A stretch of 64,000 nt of DNA from Rhynchopus sp. YZ270_cl-10 (Eukaryota; Euglenozoa; Diplonemea; Diplonemida; Diplonemidae): assembly GCA_964035575.1 (NCBI GenBank), contig OZ037877.1, positions 1,116,001 to 1,180,000 of the forward strand. Direction: 5' to 3'. Position numbers and translations under genes: made by a program. Positions 21,589 to 32,116 of this stretch are shown piece by piece. Every line of letters begins with the position of its first letter. Within the stretch, counting starts at the first letter, position 1. The notes beneath the pieces are model-generated. The model searched no databases and had not been told where the DNA came from. It saw only the letters and a list, made by a program, of their open reading frames with translations.

Positions 21589-22271
21589 GTATTTGCGGGT
21601 TTGCGTATACCTGGGTACCCACGGTACCCGGTACCAATGGGATATTTTGGTGATCCCCAAGGCGATTTGCGGCCAGGCACGCCCACCTTAGTGGATTTCT
21701 TCACCTAAATTTAAAAAAATCCCTGCTCAGCCCCTCTCGTCCTGGGCTGGACGTTAAATCGCATCCGGGGTCCCTTTTGTGGCACTCCTCCTGGAACTCT
21801 ATGAAGGTCTGACCTGAGGGTAAAAGGTGCTGGGAATGCTACCCTGGGTGCCGAAGGCAGGCAGGGTAGCATTCGGCACATTACATGTGCGGAGGGACCT
21901 ACTGGAGCCCGAGCCAGTGAAGCCCCCTAGGAAACTGGGGTACGGATTGGAAGAGACCTTGCCGGTAGCCGGGAACCCTCCCTGGGCTAGTACAATGATG
22001 AAGTGAGTGTACCCAGTACCGTGACTTCATTGGCTAACAACGGAAAACACCGGCAAAATCAGGTGGAATATACATAAGTACATCACGGGGGGTAGGGAAC
22101 AGATAGCGCCGCAGGCGCATGGTACGCAACTTTTTTCTTTTTCTTTCCCCTTTTCTCTGCTTTCTTTTGATTGCACGAGCCGATTGCTCTCCACGGTGGG
22201 GTCACATGTGTGTCCACAGCAAATCCTTAAGGATTTCCTTCTACGTGGGACCACCTAAAGGGGGGGGGGGG
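21589..22271. other. Non-coding spacer with repeat fragments
   Basis: GGTACC-rich short palindromes follow the satellite (about 21605-21640). Fragments of dispersed repeats follow (AAAATCAGGTGG near 22055; GCGCCGCAGGCGCATGGT near 22108), then a G-run that hosts the next element. No gene seen. Confidence 0.5.
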
Positions 22272-23847
22272 TAGGGGCCGCAGTCCCCTAAGGAAATTAT
22301 GTAACAATAATTATTTCGTCATTTTTTGGGCATCTAGTGGGCACCTCAGGGTGTGTCTGACACCCAAAATAGGTTTCCGGGGCAGTGTGACCCAGAATTT
22401 CATGGTTTGGCACCTCAGAAAGTGAAAAAAGTGTGAAAAAATAGGATTTTCAGCCTTTTTGGCCATTTGGGGCAAAATGGCCAATTTTGGCACATTTTTT
22501 GCTTTGTGGGGGTATTTGGGGCTATTTCACCCCCAAAACCACTCAGAACATGTTCTAGGCACCTATTTTCAACCACAATTACCCATACAGGGGGGTATTC
22601 CGCTCAAGAAATGGTTTTGTTGGGGGTTTTTCCAGCAAATTTTCACTAAGTTTCACTAAGTTTTGCTAAGTTTCACTAAGTTTTACTAAGTTTCACTAAG
22701 TTTTGGTCAAAAAAAATGCAAAAAAAATGCAAAAAACACGAAAAATTGCACAAAAAATGGGAGGAACCGAACAAATATGTATGGTATGGCAAAAATGTGT
22801 CCTCTTTTTTGGGTGACTGATTACCAGAAACACAAAAAAAAATGGAAAATAAAGCACAAAACGGCCATTTGGGCCATTTTGGGACAAATGACCATTTTTG
22901 ACCAAATTTTCAAAAAAATTGTAAAATTTCGACATCATGACAGCTGCTTGGACACAAAACTACCCCAGGGATGTCCCGTGAGTCTATTCCGACCTGTTTT
23001 GGACACTTTAGGTACTTTTTTTGGCCGCTTTTTGGTGTTTTGAGGTCAAAATGACCCCTGTCTACCCCCTGTCCAGGGGTCATATTCGACTCAATATTTC
23101 AAACCAAGATCGGTTCGGGGGGCCCAAAAGGGTGCAGCTCGTCGAAATCAGGCCCACAGGACCCCTAGGAGTACGATTTCCACAGGAGAGTGACCCCAAG
23201 AGGCCTCTGGCGGCCCTAATTTGGCATTTTTTAGCCCAAAAACCGCCCCTACCCCCCTCTCTGGGGGGGAGGGCAATTTTTCACTCATTTTCCCCATTTC
23301 TAGTGCTTCTGAGTCCTCCAAAGGGTAAAAAAACGGTTCCGTTGGGTCCGCAGACCATTTTTTGGGGGGGTATGTACCAAAATTTGCACCATACCCTACT
23401 TTATGTGATGGCCAGGGGAAAAATCCTGGCCTTGGACAGGGGGTAGACAGGGGGTGGACAGGGGGTCATTTTGACCACATTTTGGCCAAATTCACCAAAG
23501 AAAAGGCGTAAAAATGTGAAAAACAGGCGAGAATGGACTCCAAGCACGTTTTTGGGGCAAAATAGGTCTCAAATGACTCTCTGAAACATCGAATTTGGTG
23601 TTTTTTTCATGTTTTTTCATGAAAAATCGGGGTTTTGGCCGAAATGGCCAAAACCCCCAAAAAGCCAGTTTTTTGCTATTTTTTCCCATTTTTTCACATT
23701 CTGGAGTCGAATTTTCACCCAATTTTGCCTCACAGGGTGTTTCTGACCTATTCTGGGGTGGTTCTCTGCAGGTTGTGGCCACTATACGCCAAAAAGTGGC
23801 AAAATGAATTATTGTTACATAATTTCCTTAGGGGACTGCGGCCCCTA
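22272..23847. mobile_element. TIR element X, copy 1 (1,576 bp, non-autonomous)
   Basis: Begins TAGGGGCCGCAGTCCCCT and ends with its inverse; the inverted ends extend over about 40 bp to GTAACAATAATT. It is bounded by G-runs on both sides. No credible coding frame. It includes a short (AAGTTTCACTAAGTTTTNCT) tandem array at 22640-22705 and, at 23044-23476, a nested inverted-end segment (GGTCAAAATGACCCC). Copy 2 at 26579-28154 has exactly the same length and very few differences, so both are recent. Confidence 0.9.
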
Positions 23848-23935
23848 GGGGGGGGGGGGGGGGGTAATAGACACTGAAAAATCTCGTATTTTCGGATTTT
23901 GGAAAAAGGGGGTAATATAAGGGGGGGGGGGGGGG

Positions 23936-26570
23936 CAGTGTTCCTAACCCTAGTTTTAAACGAAACGTTTTAAACGTTTTAAACTCTAAACGTTTTAAAC
24001 TGTTTTAAACGTTTTAAACTCGAATAAAAAACGGTGGTGAATTTTGGCTTTTCAGGCAAAAAAAAAAAAATTTTTTTTTTTTTTCAGGCAAAAAAAAAAT
24101 GTCTTTGCGAAAAAAATGTGGTATTTTCCTCTTTGCTGAACTTTTCAGTGGCAGCAGGCACGGTGTAATTAGGTGTAGTAGGTGTAAATTATGCGCATGC
24201 ATGTTAATGCTGCGGTGTAGCCAACCCCCCACCCCCCTTAGTCAGACACATCTTCTATCTTCAGGCAAGAGTGCACTGCTGACAGCATCTGGAGCTTCTC
24301 TGCTGACAGACGGCACCTTCTGCCCCCCGAGAGCCAGCCCATCGAGCTGAACGTACGCTCCACCTCCGCCGTCGAGGGCCGGATCGCCACGATGGGGATG
24401 GCGATGCGCGCCAGCGTACACCCCTTCTTCGCAAGCACAGTCCACCACTCCTCCGGCGTCACCTTCCCCGCAATCTTCCAGAAGCTCTCCTTCGAGAAGA
24501 ACTCCAGCTTGTTGGAGAGGAGGAGGAGGTCGGAGCTTTCCCCGCCGCACGCCTTCACGTACCGTTCGGCGGCTTCCTCAACTTCCGCAGGGGGGGAGTA
24601 GCCCTCGAAGAAGGCCTTCGCATCGCCAGCACCCTCCCGGGAATACTCCACGGGGGTCATCACGGTGGCGGCACACAGCCAGTCCTGTGACTCGTACTTC
24701 TCCCTCCGCCCAGCCGCCTTCTGCGCCCAGTCTCGCATCTTCTTCCGGTCTCCTGCAGGCACCGTTCCCTTCGCAGCGCAGGCAATGATCTTCTTCTCAA
24801 CGGCAGAAAAGATAGGGATGATCATGCCTGCCCTGCCCTTGTTCCCCTGCAGGAGGTTTATCGCCACAGAGACGAAGGCCATAGCCTCGAGTACGACCGC
24901 GAAGGTGTCCCACTTATCCAGCAGCTCCTTGAGGGAGGGGCACTGCGCCGCAATTGTGTTGTCGTCATTCATGAGGATGAGCGACGTCTTGGCTTCACAC
25001 ATCACTTTCCAGCACTCATGCGAGCTGGTCCAGCGGGTGAGGGTGGGGCGTGGGGGCTTCTTTGCCTGAGGGCGGCCATTCTGGACCTGGAGCTCAGCAA
25101 ACTTCTTCCCGAGAGCCTCGACATTGCGAATGGAGGAGGTGGTGGTGCTCAACAGATCTACCAGCCAAGCGAAGGCGTTCTTCACTTCCTTCCCCGCGCT
25201 CTTCCTCACCCCGAAGGCATCATTCAGGACACGGTTCAGGGTGTGAGTAGAACAAATGAGAAGCACGCACTTATGCTCGTTCTCCCCCCTGGCTTCATTG
25301 ATTTCGGTAGCAAAAACCTTGCACCCTGCAGCTGTAGTGGTGTCCCCATCACACACTAGCCCACTCAACTTATCTTTTTCTGGCATCTCATGCAGGTGCG
25401 TACGGATCTCCTCCGCATTGTGCGAGTCCTCCTCCAAAACTTTTGTGCTTACAGGGCGGGCATCCGCACCATCTCCGGAGGCGACAAGGGTGAACACCTT
25501 CTCGTCGTTGTGCGCCTTCCAGCCATCAACGTATACCGAGATGTGCAGGCTCTGTGCTAGGGCTGCTCTCACAGGAACCATGACCCTGTCATACTCAGCC
25601 TTAAGTACCCTGTTGCCCATCTGGTACCCGCTGGGAATTTTTGCCACATCAAATGCTGGCACCAAGCGCTTGATCAGCCTCTGCAGGTATATTGACTCTG
25701 CAGTGCTGAACGAGAGGCCGTGCGCAAAAAAGAGGCGACCAAGGTCAGCTTCGATGTTTGCGTAGTCCTCGTCAGTCAGAGCTGACGGATCACCCCGCTT
25801 GCGCTTCGCGCGTCGCGCCTGAGTTTGGGGAGTCTGCTCCGAAGATTGTGACGATGCCACTGGGGGAGACTGTGTCTGGGACACGGGTGGCTGTGAGGAT
25901 GGCAACACCTCAGGGGATTCCGCCTGACCTGGGGGGGGAAGAAGCACCGGGGGAGCCTGGTCCGGGGGAGTCTCCTGCGAAGATGCTTGCGGCGCCCCAT
26001 CATCCTCATCATCCTCCACGCCCTTGGCCTTCCGCACGATCGCTGCAGGGGCGTCGCTGCACTGGCTCAGGTGTTTGCGCATACGTGTTCCTGTTGCGCT
26101 CAGCACACACTCGCCGCAGTGGTTGCACTTAGCATCCTTTTCGGAGCTGAAGTGTGCACGCGACCAGCATGGCGGGCGACCCATAATTGTCTTGTGTATG
26201 TCTGTTCGTGTTGGGTGAACATACTGTACAAAAAAATGCAGTCCTGGGAAAATTTAAGACGGGGGTCTATCGGAAGGTTTTCGCGCATTCATTAGGGTAC
26301 CGTACAGGAAACAAGTTGCCATAGCAGGAGAAACGAAGAAAAACCAGGCTAAATTGACCATAGATACACCAAAACTATGATTTTTGATACAGAAAAAAAA
26401 AAATTCGAAAAATCCCCCCACTTTTTTTACGTTTTTTTGTGCAGAACTGCCACCCGTTTTTTATTCGAGTTTAAAACGTTTAAAACGTTTAAAACGTTTA
26501 AAACGCGTTTTAAATAATTTAAAACGTTTAAAACGTTTTAAACGTTTTAAACGCAAAATTAGGAACACTG
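23936..26570. mobile_element. Intact autonomous hAT transposon, 2,635 bp
   Basis: Terminal inverted repeats CAGTGTTCCTAA and TTAGGAACACTG are exact. The target duplication is eight G residues: the right side has exactly GGGGGGGG (26571-26578), the left side lies in a longer G-run. Subterminal arrays of CGTTTTAAA units (23947-24020 and 26467-26555) probably bind transposase. It carries one uninterrupted transposase gene. Insertion was into the G-run abutting element X copy 2. Confidence 0.93.
24238..26184 (-). CDS. hAT-family transposase, 648 aa
   Basis: Catalyses cut-and-paste transposition of the surrounding element. The N-terminus has a BED-type zinc finger (CNHCGECVLSATGTRMRKHL followed by SQC). 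A linker rich in Pro/Gln/Ser follows (about residues 60-125). The DUF659-type RNase H-like core begins around residue 135 and contains VYVDGWKA and VCDGDTTTAAG, both with candidate catalytic Asp. LTRWTSSHECW marks the insertion-domain region. The C-terminal hAT dimerisation motif reads RPSTAEVERTFSSMG. No stop or frameshift interrupts it and the length is normal, so it may be active. Confidence 0.93.
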   Translation of the reverse strand: MGRPPCWSRAHFSSEKDAKCNHCGECVLSATGTRMRKHLSQCSDAPAAIVRKAKGVEDDEDDGAPQASSQETPPDQAPPVLLPPPGQAESPEVLPSSQPPVSQTQSPPVASSQSSEQTPQTQARRAKRKRGDPSALTDEDYANIEADLGRLFFAHGLSFSTAESIYLQRLIKRLVPAFDVAKIPSGYQMGNRVLKAEYDRVMVPVRAALAQSLHISVYVDGWKAHNDEKVFTLVASGDGADARPVSTKVLEEDSHNAEEIRTHLHEMPEKDKLSGLVCDGDTTTAAGCKVFATEINEARGENEHKCVLLICSTHTLNRVLNDAFGVRKSAGKEVKNAFAWLVDLLSTTTSSIRNVEALGKKFAELQVQNGRPQAKKPPRPTLTRWTSSHECWKVMCEAKTSLILMNDDNTIAAQCPSLKELLDKWDTFAVVLEAMAFVSVAINLLQGNKGRAGMIIPIFSAVEKKIIACAAKGTVPAGDRKKMRDWAQKAAGRREKYESQDWLCAATVMTPVEYSREGAGDAKAFFEGYSPPAEVEEAAERYVKACGGESSDLLLLSNKLEFFSKESFWKIAGKVTPEEWWTVLAKKGCTLARIAIPIVAIRPSTAEVERTFSSMGWLSGGRRCRLSAEKLQMLSAVHSCLKIEDVSD

Positions 26571-26578
26571 GGGGGGGG

Positions 26579-28154
26579 TAGGGGCCGCAGTCCCCTAAGG
26601 AAATTATGTAACAATAATTATTTCGTCATTTTTTGGGCATCTAGTGGGCACCTCAGGGTGTGTCTGACACCCAAAATAGGTTTCCGGGGCAGTGTGACCC
26701 AGAATTTCATGGTTTGGCACCTCAGAAAGTGAAAAAAGTGTGAAAAAATAGGATTTTCAGCCCTTTTGGCCATTTGGGGCAAAATGGCCAATTTTGGCAC
26801 ATTTTTTGCTTTGTGGGGGTACTTGGGGCTATTTCACCCCCAAAACCACTCAGAACATGTTCTAGGCACCTATTTTCAACCACAATTACCCATACAGGGG
26901 GGTATTCCGCTCAAGAAATGGTTTTGTTGGGGTTATTTTCAGCAAATTTTCACAAAGTTTCACTAAGTTTTGCTAAGTTTCACTAAGTTTTACTAAGTTT
27001 CACTAAGTTTTGGTCAAAAAAAATGCAAAAAAAATGCAAAAAACACGAAAAATTGCACAAAAAATGGGAGGAACCGAACAAATATGTATGGTATGGCAAA
27101 AATGTGTCCTTTTTTTTGGGTGACTGATTACCAGAAACACAAAAAAAATGGAAAATAAAGCACAAATCGGCCATTTGGGCCATTTTGGGACAAATGACCA
27201 TTTTTGACCAAATTTTCAAAAAAATTGTAAAATTTCGACATCATGACAGCTGCTTGGGCACAAAACTACCCCAGGGATGTCCCGTGAGTCTATTCCGACC
27301 TGTTTTGGACACTTTAGGTACTTTTTTTGGCCGCTTTTTGGTGTTTTGAGGTCAAAATGACCCCCTGTCTACCCCCTGTCCAGGGGTCATATTCGACTCA
27401 ATATTTCAAACCAAGATCGGTTCGAGGGGCCCAAAAGGGTGCAGCTCGTCGAAATCAGGCCCACAGGACCCCTAGGAGTACGATTTCCACAGGAGAGTGA
27501 CCCCAAGAGGCCTCTGGCGGCCCTAATTTGGCATTTTTTTAGCCCAAAACCGCCCCTACCCCCCTCTCTGGGGGGGAGGGCAATTTCTCACTCATTTTCC
27601 CCATTTCTAGTGCTTCTGAGTCCTCCAAAGGGTAAAAAAACGGTTCCGTTGGGTCCGCAGACCATTTTTTGGGGGGGTACATACCAAAATTTGCACCATA
27701 CCCTACTTTATGTGATGGCCAGGGGAAAAATCCTGGCCTTGGACAGGGGGTAGACAGGGGGTGGACAGGGGGTCATTTTGACCAAATTTTGGCCAAATTC
27801 ACCAAAGAAAAGGCGTAAAAATGTGAAAAACAGGCGAGAATGGACTCCAAGCACGTTTTTGGGGCAAAATAGGTCTCAAATGACTCTCTGAAACATCGAA
27901 TTTGGTGTTTTTTTTATGTTTTTTCATGAAAAATCGGGGTTTTGGCCAAAATGGCCAAAACCCCCAAAAAGCCAGTTTTTTGCTATTTTTTCCCATTTTT
28001 TCACATTCTAGAGTCGAATTTTCGCCCAATTTTGCCTCACAGGGTGTTTCTGACCTATTCTGGGGTGGTTCTCTGCAGGTTGTGGCCACTATACGCCAAA
28101 AAGTGGCAAAATGAATTATTGTTACATAATTTCCTTAGGGGACTGCGGCCCCTA
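26579..28154. mobile_element. TIR element X, copy 2 (1,576 bp)
   Basis: Same orientation and length as copy 1, with the same inner segment (27350-27783). Differences are scattered single bases and 1-bp length changes in homopolymers. It directly abuts the right (G)8 duplication of the hAT element. Although the pair flanks a transposon like long terminal repeats, each copy has its own terminal inverted repeats and no retroelement genes lie between. Confidence 0.9.
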
Positions 28155-28466
28155 GGGGGGGGGGGGGGGGGGAATTGGCTAGGGGGGGGGTAATTGGCTC
28201 CCATTTATACTGATTTAAAAAAACCTGAGATTTCTGTACGATAACACCCCCCCTTTTTTTTGTGACCGGTCATCTTTCCTCTTTTTCTGGCCTATTTTTC
28301 TTGTTCTTCCAGAGTCCGACCCTCTCGTTAGTTGAGGGTGAAAAAAAAAGTGGGTATTTTTTTTACACATATAAAAGACGGTATCCCCTCTTGGTTTTTT
28401 TTGTTGTTGTTCTTCCGTTTTGCTTTTTTTCATATAAAAGTCTTCTTCTTAAGGGTTTTCATTAAA
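28155..28466. other. Spacer with poly-G and end of a nested element
   Basis: Contains GGGGGTAATTGGCTCCC, the inverse of the element end at about 16090-16105, so the X and hAT insertions lie inside an older element. The rest is T-rich, without a gene. Confidence 0.5.
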
Positions 28467-28660
28467 GGTGACTAAGCACAGAGATGTTTAGAGTCATCTT
28501 ATAAACTTTTTGTCTTATGAAAATGTATGCACTGTGAAGCATATTCAGATTTCAACTTTTTTCCTTTTTTTTTCCTCAAAAGAAGGGGTGCATGTGTTGA
28601 CCCTCTCATATACTTTCAATTCTGTGAAACTGAAAGTAAATGAATCTAACTTTTCCGTGA
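28467..28660 (+). repeat. Hairpin repeats of families II, V and VI in tandem
   Basis: Family II at 28467-28508 (AAGGTGACTAAGCACAG...CATCTTATAAACTTTT). Family V at 28517-28566, stem TATGC/GCATA where other copies have GTGC/GCAC. Family VI at 28599-28655, stem ATACTTTCA/TGAAAGTA. Same strand, spaced by tens of bases. Confidence 0.75.
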
Positions 28661-28680
28661 TTTCTCTTCCAAATAGAAAG

Positions 28681-28787
28681 TACCGTATTCGTACAAATTA
28701 TCGACCGTACTAATGTTCGACCTTTTCAAGATTTTTCTGGAAGTTCGACCTTTTTTTTACGATCGAACATTTTTTACGATTGCGGTA
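28681..28787. mobile_element. Family VII foldback element
   Basis: Starts TACCGTATTCGTACAAAT and ends near-inverse (TGCGGTA). The middle has GTTCGACCTTTTCAAG, repeated at 45264. Related copies: 13514-13610, 14914-14991 (inverted), 45247-45334 and, more distantly, 29312-29421. About 80-110 bp; probably TA-targeting MITEs. Confidence 0.7.
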
Positions 28788-29033
28788 TACATAGATATAG
28801 AATGCGCATCATGCGCAAATTGTGTAAAAAAACATGCGCATATATTTTGTGTTTTTTTTGATGCGCATGATTTTTGTGTTTTTTTCTTCATGCGCATACA
28901 AAAAAACAAAACAACATGCGCATATTTTTTTGTGTTTTTCTTGATGCGCATGACATAAAAAAAAAAACACAAAAAATATGCGCATAACACAATCATGCGC
29001 ATGATGCGCATTCTCTAGCTATGGGTATACGAA
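28785..29033. mobile_element. Foldback element built of ATGCGCAT palindromes
   Basis: Ends are inverted (GTATACATAGATATAGAATG versus GTATACCCATAGCTAGAG...). The interior repeats ATGCGCAT about ten times, separated by TTTTTTGTGTTTTT-like spacers, so the whole can fold on itself. No coding capacity. Confidence 0.7.
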
Positions 29034-29648
29034 ATTGATTTTTTTTTTCGTCGATATGATGTTACGGACTCCTTTCTCTGCGTTATGTATCTTTGCGATA
29101 AACGAATAAAGGTTGTTTTTTCTTTATTTCATTTTAACTGTCATATCCTGTCGTTTTTTTCCCCCCATTTTATTGCAATGACACGAAGTGCTATGGGGAA
29201 ACTGAACAATAACATTATTCTAGAAAAAAAACCAAACAGTAGATCTGTCTTTACCCTTCCTATTGAATACCCACCCCCCTCATCCATTATCACGTACGTC
29301 ACTCAGGCAAATACCGTAAATGTAAATATGTTGGCCATACTAATGTTGGAACGAACGAGCGCTTTGTTTTTGGGCAGTTCCAACATTATTACGTTCCCAA
29401 CATATTTACATATTTTCGGTAGCCTCAAAGGCTGCGGTCAACGCAAAAAACGACATAGTAGTAGATTAGTAAGGACAGATCAGTTGGTAAAAATTGTTAT
29501 GTTCATTTTTTTTTCAGTGTTCTACGATCCTATAGTGCTTTAAATGGTATGCGCGAACAGAGGGGTTTTTTTTGTTTTGTTTTGAAGACTGAGCGGTAGG
29601 GAAAACTCATCTTTTTATACAATTTTTTTTTTCTTTTTTAGGTGGCTA

Positions 29649-29685
<37 letters not shown>

Positions 29686-29928
29686 TATGTTCTAAAAAAC
29701 CCCCCTTTTTTTTCGAGTCAGTTCAGTGCGGCAATTTCTGCGTCTCGGGTGTCAGAGGCGTTTGTATGTTTGTCAACTTTATTTTTGTTTCGAGTAAGTC
29801 GGATCTGCGTTCGGTAAGACAACTGTTCCGTTATTCTGTTTAGGGGAAGTTTCGTGGGTGTTTGGTGTTCTCTGCCACCCTTTTTTTCGTCTCTGTTTAT
29901 GACATAAGTTTGGGTCCTAATTTTCATG
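29034..29928. other. Non-coding; foldback, GA microsatellite, hairpin fragments
   Basis: A foldback with TACCGTAAATGTAAATATG ends lies at 29312-29421. A family II-like start with an expanded (GA)n run lies at 29642-29695. A family VIII-like piece lies at 29733-29780. An open frame at 29085-29543 crosses the foldback and is not credible as a gene. Confidence 0.5.
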
Positions 29929-30884
29929 GCTCTCGCCGGGGGGTGATCGGGTTTTAAATCACCCAAAAAAAAAAATTAAAAAAAAAGAGGGGTGATCCGG
30001 GTTTCGGATCAGGGCTATCGGTAAGAAGGGGTTTTGGGGGGGATCATATATCATATTTCATATTTCAAAATCATATTTCAAAAAAAAAAAAAAAAAACAC
30101 GAGTCTACGGGCAAAAACACATTCCGAGCTTTCGGCCCCGCACGTTGGCGGGGCATCTCCCCTCATATGTGGATATGTCCGGAAAATTTTCAGGAAAGTG
30201 CCGGGCAAAAACACATCAAAATGGGTCCGGACATATCCACGGGGGGGATAGGTACTTAAAAAATGGAATTGAAAGCCGTGTTCAAAATCTTTCAATTGCG
30301 GCCAGGTACGATCAAACATTTGCATCTGGGGTCCCTTTACCGGTTGGAAAGTCCCAAAAACCAAAACTCAAAAGTGGGTCCAGGGATTACGCAGCTCCCC
30401 AAAAAATAAAAAAAAGTACGTATGGATTTTCAACACGTACAATTCTAAGCAAAAAAATTCGCGCTTCGCGCGCGCTCTCCCTGGCAAAGTTAGTTGAGAA
30501 GGGCTGTGAAAGTTCGAAGAACTGGAGAAATCATCAGTCATGGCACTGGCGAAGCCACGGTACGCAACATTTCTAAAAATTGCGATTAAAATTGCCTACT
30601 ATGTCACGGGAAGGGTGTACTGCAATCTAGCGCCGCAGGCGCACGGTACGCTACTTTTTTTCTTTCGCCATGCTGCACGCTCCTTTTCCGGAAAAATAGA
30701 AAATTGTCTCCTACAAATAGGATTCTGTAGGGGGTAGGTGAGAGGTGGGGGCGGAGCCCCACCCCTCTCACCTACCCCCAACAATTCACGTATGGATTTC
30801 CATACGTTCCACACGTGGAGCGTAATCTCTGAGTGGGTCCAAAAAACGGCTTGGGGTCTAAGGGGTTAACAAAAATTTAAAGTT

Positions 30885-31145
30885 TAAGGTGTACCTCTGC
30901 GAGCGTAGCGAGCGGAAAATTTTTAAGGTGTACCTCCGCGAGCGAAGCGAGCAGGAAAAAAATTGAAGGTGTACCTCCGCGAGCGTAGCGAGCGGAAAAT
31001 TTTTTGAAGGTGTACCGCCGCTCGCGCAGCGAGCGGGAAAATATTTTAAGGTGTACTTCCGCGAGCGAAGCGAGCGGGGAAAAAATTGAAGGTGTACCTC
31101 CGCGAGCGTAGCGAGCGGAAAAAATTTTGAAGGTGTACATTAAAC
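30885..31145. repeat. Minisatellite of about 45-bp GCGAGCG units
   Basis: Six units reading roughly GGTGTACCTCCGCGAGCG + TAGCGAGCGG + A/T spacer. Each GCGAGCG(T/A)AGCGAGCGG core is imperfectly palindromic. A related single unit in inverse orientation is at 20400-20460. Confidence 0.85.
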
Positions 31146-31738
31146 TTTAAACAAGGGGGTACGCCCACTTTTGTCGTCATCCTAAACTACCCGAAATTGA
31201 GCCCAATTGCATTTCCGGATCGATTGCGGAAAGTGGTAGGGTAAATGAACAACACCAAATACCTACGCCCCCCCGTGCATATGTCCGTGTTGGTCGAGGC
31301 TCGGACATATACACATACTCAGTTCAGGTAGTATACTACAGTGTACAGCGGCAAAAACCCATTCCGAGCTTTCGGCTCCGCACGTTGGCGGGGCATCTCC
31401 GTTCATATGTGGCCTGGTAAACCCATTCCGAGCTTTCGGCTCCGCACGTTGGCGGGGCATCTCTGATCATATTTGGCCTGGTAAAAAAAAAAAAAAAAAA
31501 AATGGGGAATAGTCAGTTATGCCCTACCCTTTTTTTGAAATGGTCAGAGATACCCGAAAATAAGTTCAGATATTGGTCAGAGATGCCCCATTTTCAAAAA
31601 TAGGGCATAACTGACCAATATCTGAACTTATTTTCGGGTATTTCGGGTATCTCTGACCATTTCTCAACTTATTTTCGGGCATGTCTGACCATATCGCCAA
31701 CTTTTTTCGGGTACCCCAAAAAAGTTGGTTTTCGGGTA

Positions 31739-31895
31739 TACCCAGATACCCAGATACCCAGATACCCAGATACCCAGATACCCAGATACCCAGATACCCA
31801 GATACCCAGATACCCAGATACCCAGATACCCAGATACCCAGATACCCAGATACCCAGATACCCAGATACCCAGATACCCAGATACCCAGATACCC
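31739..31895. repeat. 8-bp satellite (ATACCCAG)n, about 20 copies
   Basis: A near-perfect 8-bp array inside the left part of element E2, followed by GGAACAGG-type units. Length and unit size match the (GTACGTGT)n array at 21430. Apparent proteins rich in YPDTQIPR or GIWVSGYL from here are artefacts. Confidence 0.95.
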
Positions 31896-32116
31896 AGGTC
31901 CAGGAACAGGTACCCAGGAACAGGAAAAAAGTCGTGAAAGAGCAACCACAGCTCCACATGACAAACACAAAAGTGTCCAGTCACGTGGGGCATTCATGCA
32001 CTGAGGAGATAATGTTCCAACAATTTACAAGAAAGATTACTTAACCTACTGCTGGAGATTGCCAGGTCGTAGTAACACACAAAGTGTGCCTCCGTTCGGG
32101 AAGACCGGATATTCTA

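Noticed and set aside
21446-21704. Proteins rich in VCTCVRVY or TYTRTHVH in both strands
   Set aside because: Translations of the 8-bp satellite; length not divisible by three keeps all frames open.
22272-28154. X copies as long terminal repeats of a retroelement
   Set aside because: Each X has its own terminal inverted repeats, and the only gene between them is a hAT transposase inside its own TIRs.
22459-28193. Short paired open frames in the X repeats (60-140 codons)
   Set aside because: Low-complexity, differ between copies at frame-changing homopolymers, and show no domain; X is best read as non-coding.
29085-29543. 152-codon open frame
   Set aside because: Runs through a foldback element and T-rich sequence; no homology recognised.
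31664-32004. Proteins rich in GIWVSGYL or YPDTQIPR
   Set aside because: Translations of the (ATACCCAG)n satellite.
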